DNA of 64,000 nt from Planctomycetota bacterium (GTDB lineage: Bacteria; Planctomycetota; Phycisphaerae; Phycisphaerales; SM1A02): the NCBI GenBank assembly GCA_027618565.1, contig JAQCEQ010000006.1, positions 1 to 64,000 of the forward strand, in the 5' to 3' direction. Under the pieces are notes generated by a model. That model was not told where the DNA came from, searched no databases, and was given only the letters and a program-made list of their open reading frames with translations. The position numbers and the translations under genes were made by a program. Position 1 is the stretch's first letter; each line of letters opens with the position of its first letter. Below are positions 48,888 through 57,744 of the stretch, one piece after another.

Positions 48888-50637
48888 GCAGCATCCAACG
48901 GGACGTCAGTCGCTCGCGAGACTGGGTCACCGCGAACACCTTGGGGCCGACAAACTCCCGCAGGGCCTTGAAGTCGATCTTTGCAAATCCCTCGCCAAGG
49001 GAGGCCAATGCATCGTCGCCCATGAACGCCTCCGCCACTCCAACCTGTAAGAGCATGTCCAGCCGCTCGAAGGCCGCCGACTCCTGGGCCTCCATCATCC
49101 CCACGGTGTCCTCGACGCTCCATCCGACGAAGGGACCGGTGCCGATCGCTTCGACCGCCCGAGCGTAGAGCGCCTGCTGCCCAATCGAGCTCGCATCAGC
49201 ATTGCCAGCAGCGCGAAGGGCGCCCTCCACGGCACCCCGAGACCCCATGAACAGCGCCGTTGGCGAGATTCCCAGCGCAGGCGAGTCCGGCTCGTTCGAG
49301 GCGAACACCTGGGCGCCCTGAAACTCAGTGGGGACCAAGCCAAGTTGCGGGCCCCACAACTGGACCAGCGGAAGCGCGGCTCGCTCATCCTTGCAGGCGA
49401 TTCGGGTCAGGCTGGCGAGACCGCCCATCTCCGCGTCGTCGGCGCGGCTGGCCATCTCGATCCGCGGCCCCATGGCGCTAAACGCCTTGTTGATGGCGGG
49501 CATGTAGCCACGGATGAGCGGATCGACTTCGTCCGCGATCTCCTCTGGAACCGCCGCAAGAATCTCTTCGATCAAGCGCGGGACTCCAGAGAGGTCAATG
49601 TTCCAGATGCCGTAGTTGATGCAATCGTCCCCCATCGCCTTGGACGGCTCGGTGACGGCTGCGGGGACTTCGAGCAGCTTGAAGAGGCCTTCGGGACCGC
49701 CGGGATGCACGACGCTGGCGCTGAGTTCCAGTTGACGATCGCCCTGTCCGGCACTCACCCCGACCGTGACCGTCGTGATGTCGCCAAGGAGTGCCTGCAG
49801 GACACCCTGCGCCCCCGCGGCCTCACCCGCCATGAGGGGCTGCGAGATCTTGGCGAGGGGCGCGATGAACGCGGCAACCGCCAGCTGGCTTCCGCCAATG
49901 CTCCCTTGCGCATCGCGCCAGCCGTCGGTTCCGGAGAGGCGACCGGTCGCGGGAGGCGCACCGAGGTGGACGGCCAGGTCCTCCGCGATGTGGAGCGCAC
50001 TCGCGCCGATCAGGGTGGAGCCGCTGCGCGTGATGACGAATCCGTCGGCGGGGAGCACCACTTGGCTCACCATCGCCATCGGCCCCATGTCGAAGTCGCC
50101 TGCATCCAGGTCCTCCTCCGGGAACGTGGCGACGAGCGCGGGTTGCCCGTCGATCTCCTCTTCCTCGAGCACCCACTTCGACTCCTCCGCCGCCAGCCTG
50201 AAGGCCCGCGCAAGGAGTTCCCACGCCTTGTCGGCGCGATCTCCAAAATCGGCGTAGAGGAAGTACGCCAACTGGTCGGCGTCCATCTCGGCGTCAAAGT
50301 CGGTGAACACCGAGGCACCGACGGCGGACGGCCAGCCCACGGCATCAAAATCATTACCGCCGTCGTCTCCCCCCCCAGCCAGTTCCTTCTTGCGGTCCTC
50401 CATCGCCTTGCGGACCTGACCGAGCGATTCCTTCAGCCGCTCGTCGTCCAGCGCCCGGTACATCGGGGTGCCCTTCCACGACTCCACGAAGCTCGCCAGG
50501 TCGGCACACCACAGCGAAGCCAGTGCGTTGTCGGGCGCCACCTGCTCGATGGGCGGCGGTGCGCTCGCGCCGAGGACGGCGACCCCGGATGAGAGCGAGA
50601 GAAAAAGCGCTGCGTACAGTGATGGAAGAGTCTTCAT
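48877..50637 (-). CDS. exported DUF3352-like protein of unknown function
   Basis: The 586-residue product has a signal peptide (MKTLPSLYAALFLSLSSGVAVLGASA). The mature protein begins IEQVAPDNALASLWCADLASFVESWKGTPMYRAL, followed by long alternating helical and beta segments. Fragments such as DGFVITRSGSTLIGAS, a repeated domain half (ASLTRIACKDERAALPLVQLWG), and a C-terminal EFVGPKVFAVTQSRERLTSRWMLLTP fit the DUF3352-like/secreted planctomycete family. No catalytic residues or metal sites are evident. ATG 50637 has the signal peptide directly after it. It follows the protease gene by 11 nt, so both are in one unit. Confidence 0.7.
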   Translation of the reverse strand: MKTLPSLYAALFLSLSSGVAVLGASAPPPIEQVAPDNALASLWCADLASFVESWKGTPMYRALDDERLKESLGQVRKAMEDRKKELAGGGDDGGNDFDAVGWPSAVGASVFTDFDAEMDADQLAYFLYADFGDRADKAWELLARAFRLAAEESKWVLEEEEIDGQPALVATFPEEDLDAGDFDMGPMAMVSQVVLPADGFVITRSGSTLIGASALHIAEDLAVHLGAPPATGRLSGTDGWRDAQGSIGGSQLAVAAFIAPLAKISQPLMAGEAAGAQGVLQALLGDITTVTVGVSAGQGDRQLELSASVVHPGGPEGLFKLLEVPAAVTEPSKAMGDDCINYGIWNIDLSGVPRLIEEILAAVPEEIADEVDPLIRGYMPAINKAFSAMGPRIEMASRADDAEMGGLASLTRIACKDERAALPLVQLWGPQLGLVPTEFQGAQVFASNEPDSPALGISPTALFMGSRGAVEGALRAAGNADASSIGQQALYARAVEAIGTGPFVGWSVEDTVGMMEAQESAAFERLDMLLQVGVAEAFMGDDALASLGEGFAKIDFKALREFVGPKVFAVTQSRERLTSRWMLLTP

Positions 50638-50648
50638 GGCGGGAAAGT

Positions 50649-51626
50649 TCACGGCGTGGCGGAAGAACCGTCGCGCACTTCGGGCGGCGGCGTGAAGTCG
50701 GCACGGGTCGGGGGCTGGTGGTAGTTGTGCCCCGAATTGGGGTTCCGGTGGTCGTAGGCGAACGCCTCTCGATTGCGGACAAAGTCCTTCACATACCGGC
50801 TTGGAATGGCGAATCCGAGTGCCTCGCCACCGCGGATGCCCATGTTGGTGATCCCGATCACCTCGCCGCTGGTGTTGAAGAGCGGCCCACCGGAATTCCC
50901 GGGATTGATCGGCGTGTCCGTCTGGATGTAGGTGAGGCCGTCGAAGTCCCGCTGCGTCGTGGAGATGACCCCCTGCGTCAGCGTGCGCTCCAGCCCGAGT
51001 GGGTTTCCGATCGCGAACACCTGCTGGCCGATCTCGAACTTCTCCTCCTTCACGATTGGCGCAGCCTCGAAGGACCCGTTCTCGGGATGCTCCATCTTGA
51101 GGAGCGCCAGGTCCAGGTGGTTGTTCACGCCGACGATTTCCACGTCGTCCACCTCCGTCCGCTTGAGCGTGCCGTCGGGCTGGGGGAACCAGACGGTGCA
51201 TCGAATCGCGCTCTCACCCTGCACGACATGGGCGTTGGTGATGGCGTATCCCTCGGGACTGATGATGACCCCGGATCCCAGCCCACCGGGGGTGGAGACC
51301 TTGATGACCGCAGGACCGATCCGCTTGGCATGCTCCTTGGGAGAGAGCTGCGGGGGATCCACCGCGTGCCGGAAGAGATCGTCAGCCACCACGCGCGAGG
51401 GTCCCTCGGCGGCGCCTTCCAGCACTTCCGTGACATCTTCCATCTCGAACACGATCACGTCTGGACCGACATCAACCCAGACCCGGCGGTCCGAGCGCTT
51501 GATGACCGTGCCTTCCACCCGGGAACCGCTCTTGAGGACCACCACATCCATTCCCGGCGCCGATGCCCCCTGAGCCGTGACGGGTGACGCAAAAAGCATC
51601 GTGGCAAGGACGAGGGAGCAGATCAT
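50649..51626 (-). CDS. exported trypsin-like serine protease, HtrA/S1C type
   Basis: The 325-residue protein has a signal peptide (MICSLVLATMLFASPVTAQ), a short beta domain (about 27-70, VVVLKSGSRVEGTVIKRSDRRVWVD), and a trypsin-like domain with catalytic His133 (TNAHVV), Asp172 (HLDLALL) and Ser245 (GNSGGPLF). IGNPLGLERTLTQGVIS is the HtrA-style substrate pocket. There is no PDZ domain; the C-terminal 60 residues are Pro/Asn/Arg-rich. It would degrade misfolded or specific extracytoplasmic proteins. The start is ATG 51626. The gene is divergent from the FG-GAP gene with 57 bp between. Confidence 0.87.
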   Translation of the reverse strand: MICSLVLATMLFASPVTAQGASAPGMDVVVLKSGSRVEGTVIKRSDRRVWVDVGPDVIVFEMEDVTEVLEGAAEGPSRVVADDLFRHAVDPPQLSPKEHAKRIGPAVIKVSTPGGLGSGVIISPEGYAITNAHVVQGESAIRCTVWFPQPDGTLKRTEVDDVEIVGVNNHLDLALLKMEHPENGSFEAAPIVKEEKFEIGQQVFAIGNPLGLERTLTQGVISTTQRDFDGLTYIQTDTPINPGNSGGPLFNTSGEVIGITNMGIRGGEALGFAIPSRYVKDFVRNREAFAYDHRNPNSGHNYHQPPTRADFTPPPEVRDGSSATP

Positions 51627-51683
51627 GGTGCGTGGAATCTCCGGGGCGACGCGAATGGCGTGGGGTCCTAGCATAGGCGCTCC

Positions 51684-54065
51684 ATGACACGCTCCGGACG
51701 ACCGATCCTCTCCCTCCGCGCCCCGCTCCAGCTCCTCGCCGGCACTTGGCTGGCCCTGTCGGTCGCGCTCCCATCCTGGGCCGACGACGCACTCGCGCCG
51801 CACTACGGCTTTGAGGGACTGGAGGTCATCAAGATCGACTCCAACGCCGGCCCGCTGGAGGTCGCCGACATGAACGGCGATGGCCTGAGCGATGTCATCG
51901 TCGCCAACGACCGCCGCAGCCGGATCGAAGTCCACCTGCAGAAGCGAGACGCGTCGCCCGCCGACGAGGTCGCACCGTCCAAGGTCAATGAGTTCCCGGA
52001 ACACTGGCGCTATCGCCGGGTGGAAGTGCCGGTGAGCGAGGCCGTCGCGGCGATTGTCCCCTTCGACTTTGACGGCGACGGCCGCATGGACCTGATCCAC
52101 ATCGGGCATCCTGAGAAGATCGTCTTCACCCGGCAGTCCGCTCCCGGCGTGTTCGAGGTGGCGCAACGGCACAAGGTCAAGAAGCTCCTCCCCGGACGGG
52201 GCGCGCTGGCCGTTGCCGATGTCACGGGCGACGCCACGCCCGAAGTGCTGGCGATCGCGGACGGACGCATCCAAGTGTTCCCGATGGATGGCGCCAAGCT
52301 TGGCGCGCCGACGGAACTCTCCGCCGGCGGTCCGGCGATCGTGGCGATGGAGCTGGAGGACTTCAATGGCGATGGGCTGGTCGATGTCTTGGGGCTGGTG
52401 CCAGACGACGCCGCTCCGGTCCGCGCCTGGTTTGGCTCGCGCGAGGGTGAAGGCAAGGTGCTGGGACCGCAGAGCCGCTTCGAGATGCCGGCGCTGCACG
52501 ATGCCTCCGTGGTCCGTGTGCCCGGACGCGACGCGGCCCTGTTGGCGTGCATCGAACGCCCGAGCAAGCGCATGATCCTCTACTCCGTCGGCGAGGCGAC
52601 CGTCGCACCGGGAGGAGAGGCCGATGGGTCGATGCGCACCTGGGCCTTCACCGACCCAAGCAACCGGAAGAGACAGCTGGCGATTGCCGACATCAATGGA
52701 GATGGGCTCCCCGAGGTGCTCGCCACCAACACGGAGCGCAATGCGGTGTCCATCTTCCCGCAGCGACCGGGGGTCGGCCTCGGCGCCGCGCTTGATGCTC
52801 CCAGCTACGCCGACCTTGACTCGCTGGCGGTGGCCGACCTGGACGGCGACGGCAAGGCGGAGGTCCTGGTGGCCAGCGAGAAGGAAGGCGTTGCCGGCGT
52901 GGCGCGCACCGACGCGGCCGGCCACCTTGGGTTCCCCGAGTCGCTGCCCCTGGCCAAGGGTCGCGTTCCCAGCACCCTTGGCGTGGTGACGATTCGCGGC
53001 GAGCCGTGGGTCGCGGTGGTTACCAAGGATGGACGCAACTACTCCCTGGAGCTCCTCCCCGCGAAGGACCCATCAGCGGGCCGCACCAGCGTTGACCTCG
53101 GCTCGCTCAGCCGCGCCCCCTCCACGATCCTCAGCATTGACGCCGACCAGGACGGCCGCAAGGACATCCTGCTCTTCACTCCAGAGAAGCCGATGATGAT
53201 GGTGCGACAGGTGACTGAAGGCGACGCCGCGGAGGCGGCGGACGGCGCCGGCCAGGCCGCTGCCGCAGAGACTGCCCCCACCTTCGCGTTGGTCGAGTCC
53301 AAGGACATGGCCCAGTTCGGGCTTGCGCAGGCCGCGGGTGCCGACAACTCCGTGGCGCTGGACCTTGACGGCGATGGCAAGGAAGAACTGGTGATCGCCG
53401 ATCGCAACTACCTCCGCGCACTCCGATACAACCCGACCTCTGGCTGGACGGTGGTCACGCAGGTGAATGCGCCCCGCGGGGACGCCAAGTTGGTCGCGCT
53501 CGATCGAATTGGGTCGCGCCTTGCAGCCCTGGACAAGGAGAACTCCGCGATCCTGCTGTTTGACCGCGGTCCCGACGGTGCTTGGTCCACGACGGAGTCC
53601 CTGCCCACCGGCGATGGCACCTTCCTCAGCATGCGCGCGGGCCAGCTGTCCGGTGCCGACGGCGATGCGCTGCTGCTGGTGGGCAGCGATGCGTTCGGCG
53701 TCATGGCCTTCGGCGGCTCGCGCCCGAAACTGGACACGGTGGCCTCGTGGCGAAGCGATTCCACGGCGCGTGTCCCCCACGAGCTCATCTCCGGTGACAT
53801 CAATGCCGACGGGTTCACCGACCTCGTGGCGCTGGATGCCGCGGAGCAGATGGCTGACATCATCGCGGTGACCGAGGCGCTCAACCTCCGGCACGCGATG
53901 GGCTTCGAGCTCTACGAAACGAAGATGTTCAGCGCCGGCGACCGGCGCGAATTCGAGCCCAGCCAAGGGGTGATCGCGGATGTCACGGGCGATGGCGCAC
54001 CGGACCTGGTCCTCATGTGCCACGACCGCGTGCTCATCTACCCGCAGATGGTGAAGCCCGACTGA
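51684..54065 (+). CDS. exported FG-GAP/VCBS repeat protein
   Basis: The 793-residue protein has a signal peptide (LSLRAPLQLLAGTWLALSVA then ALPSWA) and a repeated beta-propeller. At least nine Ca2+-binding loops of the DxDxDG type are seen: DMNGDGLSD, DFDGDGRMD, DFNGDGLVD, DINGDGLPE, DLDGDGKAE, DADQDGRKD, DLDGDGKEE, DINADGFTD, DVTGDGAPD. Such FG-GAP (VCBS) proteins are secreted or surface-bound in planctomycetes, with adhesion or ligand-binding roles. No enzyme domain is visible. The stop is 52 nt from the convergent citrate synthase gene. Confidence 0.87.
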   Translation: MTRSGRPILSLRAPLQLLAGTWLALSVALPSWADDALAPHYGFEGLEVIKIDSNAGPLEVADMNGDGLSDVIVANDRRSRIEVHLQKRDASPADEVAPSKVNEFPEHWRYRRVEVPVSEAVAAIVPFDFDGDGRMDLIHIGHPEKIVFTRQSAPGVFEVAQRHKVKKLLPGRGALAVADVTGDATPEVLAIADGRIQVFPMDGAKLGAPTELSAGGPAIVAMELEDFNGDGLVDVLGLVPDDAAPVRAWFGSREGEGKVLGPQSRFEMPALHDASVVRVPGRDAALLACIERPSKRMILYSVGEATVAPGGEADGSMRTWAFTDPSNRKRQLAIADINGDGLPEVLATNTERNAVSIFPQRPGVGLGAALDAPSYADLDSLAVADLDGDGKAEVLVASEKEGVAGVARTDAAGHLGFPESLPLAKGRVPSTLGVVTIRGEPWVAVVTKDGRNYSLELLPAKDPSAGRTSVDLGSLSRAPSTILSIDADQDGRKDILLFTPEKPMMMVRQVTEGDAAEAADGAGQAAAAETAPTFALVESKDMAQFGLAQAAGADNSVALDLDGDGKEELVIADRNYLRALRYNPTSGWTVVTQVNAPRGDAKLVALDRIGSRLAALDKENSAILLFDRGPDGAWSTTESLPTGDGTFLSMRAGQLSGADGDALLLVGSDAFGVMAFGGSRPKLDTVASWRSDSTARVPHELISGDINADGFTDLVALDAAEQMADIIAVTEALNLRHAMGFELYETKMFSAGDRREFEPSQGVIADVTGDGAPDLVLMCHDRVLIYPQMVKPD

Positions 54066-54075
54066 GCGCCGGCGA

Positions 54076-54115
54076 ATGTGCGCGCCGTGCAGCGGCACCG
54101 GCCGCGAACGCACAT
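54076..54115. terminator. bidirectional terminator-like hairpin between convergent genes
   Basis: ATGTGCG (54076-54082) pairs with CGCACAT (54109-54115), enclosing an inner stem GCGGC (54092-54096)/GCCGC (54101-54105). It lies between the FG-GAP gene and the citrate synthase gene. There is no T run on either side, so it would be a hairpin-only or Rho-assisted end. Confidence 0.4.
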
Positions 54116-54117
54116 GC

Positions 54118-55257
54118 CTACCGCCTGTCGATCGTCGTGTACGCCACGCCGTGCGGGCCCGTGTACTCGGCGTGCGGCCGGATGAGCCTGTTGCCGTCCA
54201 GTTGCTCGATGCAGTGCCCGGTCCAGCCCGCCATGCGGCTCATCGCAAAGATGCACGTGAAGAGGTCCAGGTCCAGGCCGAGCGAGGCGTAGGTGGTGGC
54301 GCTGTAGAAATCGACGTTGGGATAGATCCCCTTGGCGGCCACCGCCTCGTGCATGATCGACTCGATCCGCTTGCTCATCTCGAAGAGGCGCTCGTTCCCC
54401 GTGTCGCGGGCGATCTTCTCAGCGAAGGTCTTCAGGTAGGTCGCGCGCGGGTCATACGCCTTGTAGACCCGGTGGCCAAAGCCCATCACCTTGTCCTTGT
54501 TCGCCAGCTTCTCCCGCATGTAGCCATCGACCGCATCGATGGAGCCGATCTCCTCCAGCATCTGCATGACGCCCTCGTTGGCGCCGCCATGCAGCGGTCC
54601 CTTGAGCGTGCCCACCGCGGTGGCCATCGCCGAGTACATGTCGCTGAGCGTGGCAATCGTCACGCGAGCGCCGAAGGTGCTGGCATTGAGCCCGTGGTCC
54701 GCGTGCAAGATGAGGCAGACATCCAGCGCCTGTGCCATCGCGGCCGTCGGCTCCGCGCCGTTGAGCATCCGAAGGAAGTCGCGAGCCAGTCCCGCCGAGG
54801 GGTCAGCCTCGAGGATTGGCTTGCCCTTGCGATGCCGGTCAAACGCGGCGATCAGTCCGGGTGTCCGGGCGATCAGCCGCATCGACTTACGCTCGTTCGC
54901 GGCCGGCGACGAATCGTCCGCCTCGGCGTCGAAGAGCGCCAGCGCGGAGACCAGCGTCCGGAGCGCATGCATCGGGGGCGCGGACCGCGGGAACAACCGG
55001 ACCAGGTCCAGCATGCCGTGCGGCAGCGGCGCGTGGGCGTGGAGTTCGCGCTCAAAGGCGGACAACTCGCCCGAGGTGGGGAGCCGGCGACGCCACAGGA
55101 GGAAGGTCGTCTCCTCGAAGGTGGACTGACGGGCGAGGGAGTCGATGTCGATCCCCACATATTCCAGCACGCCCTTCTCGCCATCGATGAACGAGAGGCT
55201 GGTCTCCGCGGCGATCGTGTTGGCGAGACCCTTGTCAAAATGAAGCGCGGCTGGCAT
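54118..55257 (-). CDS. gltA: citrate synthase
   Basis: The 379-residue cytosolic enzyme condenses acetyl-CoA and oxaloacetate. Motifs: an N-terminal LEYVGIDIDSLARQSTFEETTFLLW, LILHADHGLNASTF (one catalytic His), GTLKGPLHGGANEGVMQML (His of the G-G-A-N motif), DKVMGFGHRVYKAYDPRA (His/Asp), and the C-terminal YSATTYASLGLDLDLFTCIFAMSRMAGWTGHCIEQL. Length fits the short type that also includes 2-methylcitrate synthases; neither methylcitrate dehydratase nor lyase is nearby, so citrate synthase is preferred. ATG 55257 is used. It is divergent from the rhomboid gene with 31 bp between starts, in which a symmetric CTATAG is found. Confidence 0.92.
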   Translation of the reverse strand: MPAALHFDKGLANTIAAETSLSFIDGEKGVLEYVGIDIDSLARQSTFEETTFLLWRRRLPTSGELSAFERELHAHAPLPHGMLDLVRLFPRSAPPMHALRTLVSALALFDAEADDSSPAANERKSMRLIARTPGLIAAFDRHRKGKPILEADPSAGLARDFLRMLNGAEPTAAMAQALDVCLILHADHGLNASTFGARVTIATLSDMYSAMATAVGTLKGPLHGGANEGVMQMLEEIGSIDAVDGYMREKLANKDKVMGFGHRVYKAYDPRATYLKTFAEKIARDTGNERLFEMSKRIESIMHEAVAAKGIYPNVDFYSATTYASLGLDLDLFTCIFAMSRMAGWTGHCIEQLDGNRLIRPHAEYTGPHGVAYTTIDRR

Positions 55258-55267
55258 GGGGCGAAAC

Positions 55268-55275
55268 TCTATAGT
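55268..55275. promoter_or_regulatory. symmetric -10-like element in the 31-bp divergent gap
   Basis: TCTATAGT reads as TATAGT on the plus strand (55270-55275) and TATAGA on the minus strand (55273-55268), so a shared -10 element could fire both ways. No matching -35 box is evident on either strand. Predicted leaders would be only a few nucleotides long, implying near-leaderless messages for citrate synthase and rhomboid. Confidence 0.3.
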
Positions 55276-55288
55276 AAGGCGACCACCC

Positions 55289-56461
55289 ATGATTCCACTC
55301 GGCACCGACAGGGACCCCAACCGCCCGACTCCGGCGACTTTTTCGATCGCTGCTCTGTGCGTGGCCGTTGCCGTGACCGCCGCCTTCCAGCTTGGACGCG
55401 GCGACACGACCCTGGTCGGCAGCAACCCCATGCCCAGGATCATCGGCGCACTCGCCGTGCTCCCAGGCCACGGCTGGGAGGTCTGGCGATGGGTGACCTA
55501 CGCCCTCACGCACGACTGGCTCAGCATCTGGCACCTGATCGGCAACATGATCTTCCTGCTCGCCTTCGGCCGCGCCGTCGAGCGCCGACTCGGCTCATGG
55601 GGATTCATTGGGCTCTTCGTGGCGGCGTCGATCCTGAGCGGGCTCACCCAGGAGTGGCTGGAGCCTCGGGGCATCCTGGTGGGCGCCAGCGGCGCGATCT
55701 GCGGCGTGACCGGCGCCTTCCTGGCGCTCTTCCCACGTGCCCGGGTTCGGTTTCTCAACCTCTTCATCCTCTTGGGAGTCTTCAGCCTCCCGGCACCAAT
55801 CGCGGTGGGCATCCAAGTCTTCTTTGACCTCTACGGATTGATGGGTGCCAACGCGGGCGTGGCGTACGGCGCGCACCTCGCGGGGTATGTGGCAGGGTTT
55901 GGCGCGATGGTGGTGCTCCTCAAGGTGGGATGGCTCTCGCGGACGGAGTGGGATGTCGTGTACGCCTGGAAACAGCGATCGCGACGCAAGGCCATGCGCG
56001 ATGCCGTTGACGCGTCACAGCGAGGCGGCCTATGGCAGGCCCCGGCACGCGATTCGACTCCGTCCCCCGCCGAGCCCACGCCACCGCCAGTCGCCCCGCC
56101 CGACGCCACGGCCCGCCGCGCGCTTGCCCTCCAGGACGACAACACGGCGGCTGCGGAATGGGCGCACCTCCCTCCGGAGCTGCAATCCAAGTTCACCAGC
56201 GCCGAATTGCTGCGCATGGGCAACATGCTGGCCTCCCACCAATTGTGGAAGGAGGCGGTGCGGGCATGGACCGTGGCGATTCCAAAGTTGGATGGCGGCG
56301 CACAGGCCGACGATGTCCGGCTCCTCGCGGCTGTCGTGAGTTGGAAGCGCATCGGCGACGGCGCCGGCGCCCTCGCGTTCCTGGACGGCCTGTGCGAGCG
56401 AGCAAGCCAGCAAGCCAAGCAGGCCGCAGCCACGCTGCGAGCCGAGGTCGCCAGCGCATGA
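55289..56461 (+). CDS. rhomboid family intramembrane serine protease
   Basis: The 390-residue product has about six transmembrane helices in residues 20-215. Rhomboid motifs are present: HLIGNMIFLLAFGRAVERRLGS (HxxxN in helix 2), GASGAICGVTGAFLALFPRARV (catalytic Ser in helix 4), and GVAYGAHLAGYVAGFGAMV (catalytic His in helix 6). The C-terminal 170 residues are a Pro/Ala-rich linker and an extra helical domain (LQSKFTSAELLRMGNMLASHQLWKEAVRAW). Substrates are unknown. The 3' end overlaps trpF by 4 nt (ATGA). Confidence 0.9.
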   Translation: MIPLGTDRDPNRPTPATFSIAALCVAVAVTAAFQLGRGDTTLVGSNPMPRIIGALAVLPGHGWEVWRWVTYALTHDWLSIWHLIGNMIFLLAFGRAVERRLGSWGFIGLFVAASILSGLTQEWLEPRGILVGASGAICGVTGAFLALFPRARVRFLNLFILLGVFSLPAPIAVGIQVFFDLYGLMGANAGVAYGAHLAGYVAGFGAMVVLLKVGWLSRTEWDVVYAWKQRSRRKAMRDAVDASQRGGLWQAPARDSTPSPAEPTPPPVAPPDATARRALALQDDNTAAAEWAHLPPELQSKFTSAELLRMGNMLASHQLWKEAVRAWTVAIPKLDGGAQADDVRLLAAVVSWKRIGDGAGALAFLDGLCERASQQAKQAAATLRAEVASA

Positions 56462-57132
56462 CCACCACGCCAGCACGGCTCGCCGGCGTTGCCGCACCCT
56501 GGATCAAGGCGTGCGGGCTGCGCGAGGCCGAGCACGGAATCGCGGCGGTGGAGGCGGGCGCCAATCTCCTTGGATGTGTCCTCGCAGAGGGTTCGCCGCG
56601 CACGGTCTCGTTGAATCACGCCCTGGGACTGGCCCAGCGCTGGGCCGGGCTCCCTTGCGCAGTCATTGCTGTGGTGGTCGATCTCGTCCAAGGTGATCCC
56701 CTGCTTTCAGAGTGGTCGGGACCCATCCAGGTACACGGCTCGATCTCGGACGAAGCGGCGCGCACGATTCGGGATCGGGGGATCGACCTCATCCTCGCTG
56801 GACCCGATGCGATGGATCTCTCCGGCCGCGCGGCCCGGGTCGGTCTTGCGCCGAAAGCGCGGCTCTACGACCACGCCTCCCCCGGCTCCGGGACTGAACA
56901 CGACTGGGCATCCGCCCACGACGCCATCGCACCCTTCAGGTCGATCGCCATCGTGGCCGGTGGAGTGGACCCCTCCAATGTCGCCCGCGTCGTTGGTTTG
57001 ACCCGCGGCGCGGGCGTTGATGCATCCAGCGGGCTGGAACGAACGCGCGGCACCAAAGACCTGGAGCTCCTGACCGCGTACTGCCGTGCTGCACGACAAG
57101 CATTTCAGGAATGGCCATCCCTCACGGGCTGA
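56458..57132 (+). CDS. trpF: phosphoribosylanthranilate isomerase
   Basis: The 224-residue TIM-barrel enzyme performs the Amadori rearrangement in tryptophan synthesis. The catalytic Cys appears in the first strand, PWIKACGLREAE; the phosphate loop and acid follow at IVAGGVDPSNVARVVGLTRGAGVDASSGLE (catalytic Asp in GVDASSG). The N-terminus is about 15 residues longer than usual. Other trp genes are not in the window. It is translationally coupled to the rhomboid gene upstream. Confidence 0.92.
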   Translation: MTTTPARLAGVAAPWIKACGLREAEHGIAAVEAGANLLGCVLAEGSPRTVSLNHALGLAQRWAGLPCAVIAVVVDLVQGDPLLSEWSGPIQVHGSISDEAARTIRDRGIDLILAGPDAMDLSGRAARVGLAPKARLYDHASPGSGTEHDWASAHDAIAPFRSIAIVAGGVDPSNVARVVGLTRGAGVDASSGLERTRGTKDLELLTAYCRAARQAFQEWPSLTG

Positions 57133-57156
57133 CGTGTTCCGGGTAAAACACGCGCC

Positions 57157-57744
57157 ATGAAGAGTCTCACCCAATCCAGAACTGCCACTGCCTTGCTCGC
57201 TTGCGTTCTCGGCAGCATGGTCATGATGAACCTCTCCGCCTGCCAGACGGCTCCGAACACCCGCGGTAAGCAGCTCTCCCTGAAGGACGCAGTGTCGTCC
57301 ACGATTCGGAAGTCCCAGGACACGGACACCAGCCTCACCACCTTCTTTGAGCGGTCGTATGGGTATGTCGTGTTTCCGGAAGTTGGCACAGGGGCGTTCA
57401 TCGTGGGCGGCGCGTACGGACGCGGCATCGTGTTTGAGGGGCGAAATCCCGTCGGGTACGCCGACCTCTCCCAGGGCTCGATCGGGTTCCAGATTGGCGG
57501 CGCGGCGTACGACGAACTGATCTTCTTCAAGGACAAGGCGGCCTTTGACAAGTTCACGGCTGGCCAGTGGGCCCCAAGCGCAAGTGCCAGCGTCACGGCA
57601 CTCTCTGCCGGCGCCGCAGCAGCGGCCAACTATTCAGACGGGGTCGCCGTGTTTGTCCTGGACCACAAGGGGCTGATGGCCTCCGCGGCACTGGGTGCCC
57701 AGAAGTTCAACTTCGTCGCGGCCGACGCGGACACCTTCAACTAG
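57157..57744 (+). CDS. SYLF (Ysc84-like) lipid-binding lipoprotein
   Basis: The 195-residue lipoprotein has a signal ending LSAC (about 28) and a SYLF domain: YGYVVFPEVGTGAFIVGGAYGRGIVFEG, GSIGFQIGGAAYDELIFFKDKAAFDKF, and SAGAAAAANYSDGVAVFVLDHKGLMASAALGAQKFNFVA. SYLF domains bind phosphoinositides in eukaryotes and lipids in bacteria; the bacterial role is open. The stop codon overlaps the convergent RdgC-like gene in a CTAG. Confidence 0.88.
   Translation: MKSLTQSRTATALLACVLGSMVMMNLSACQTAPNTRGKQLSLKDAVSSTIRKSQDTDTSLTTFFERSYGYVVFPEVGTGAFIVGGAYGRGIVFEGRNPVGYADLSQGSIGFQIGGAAYDELIFFKDKAAFDKFTAGQWAPSASASVTALSAGAAAAANYSDGVAVFVLDHKGLMASAALGAQKFNFVAADADTFN

Noticed and set aside
54118-55257. 2-methylcitrate synthase (prpC)
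   Set aside because: Sequence length allows it, but no methylcitrate-cycle genes are present, so citrate synthase is the safer call.
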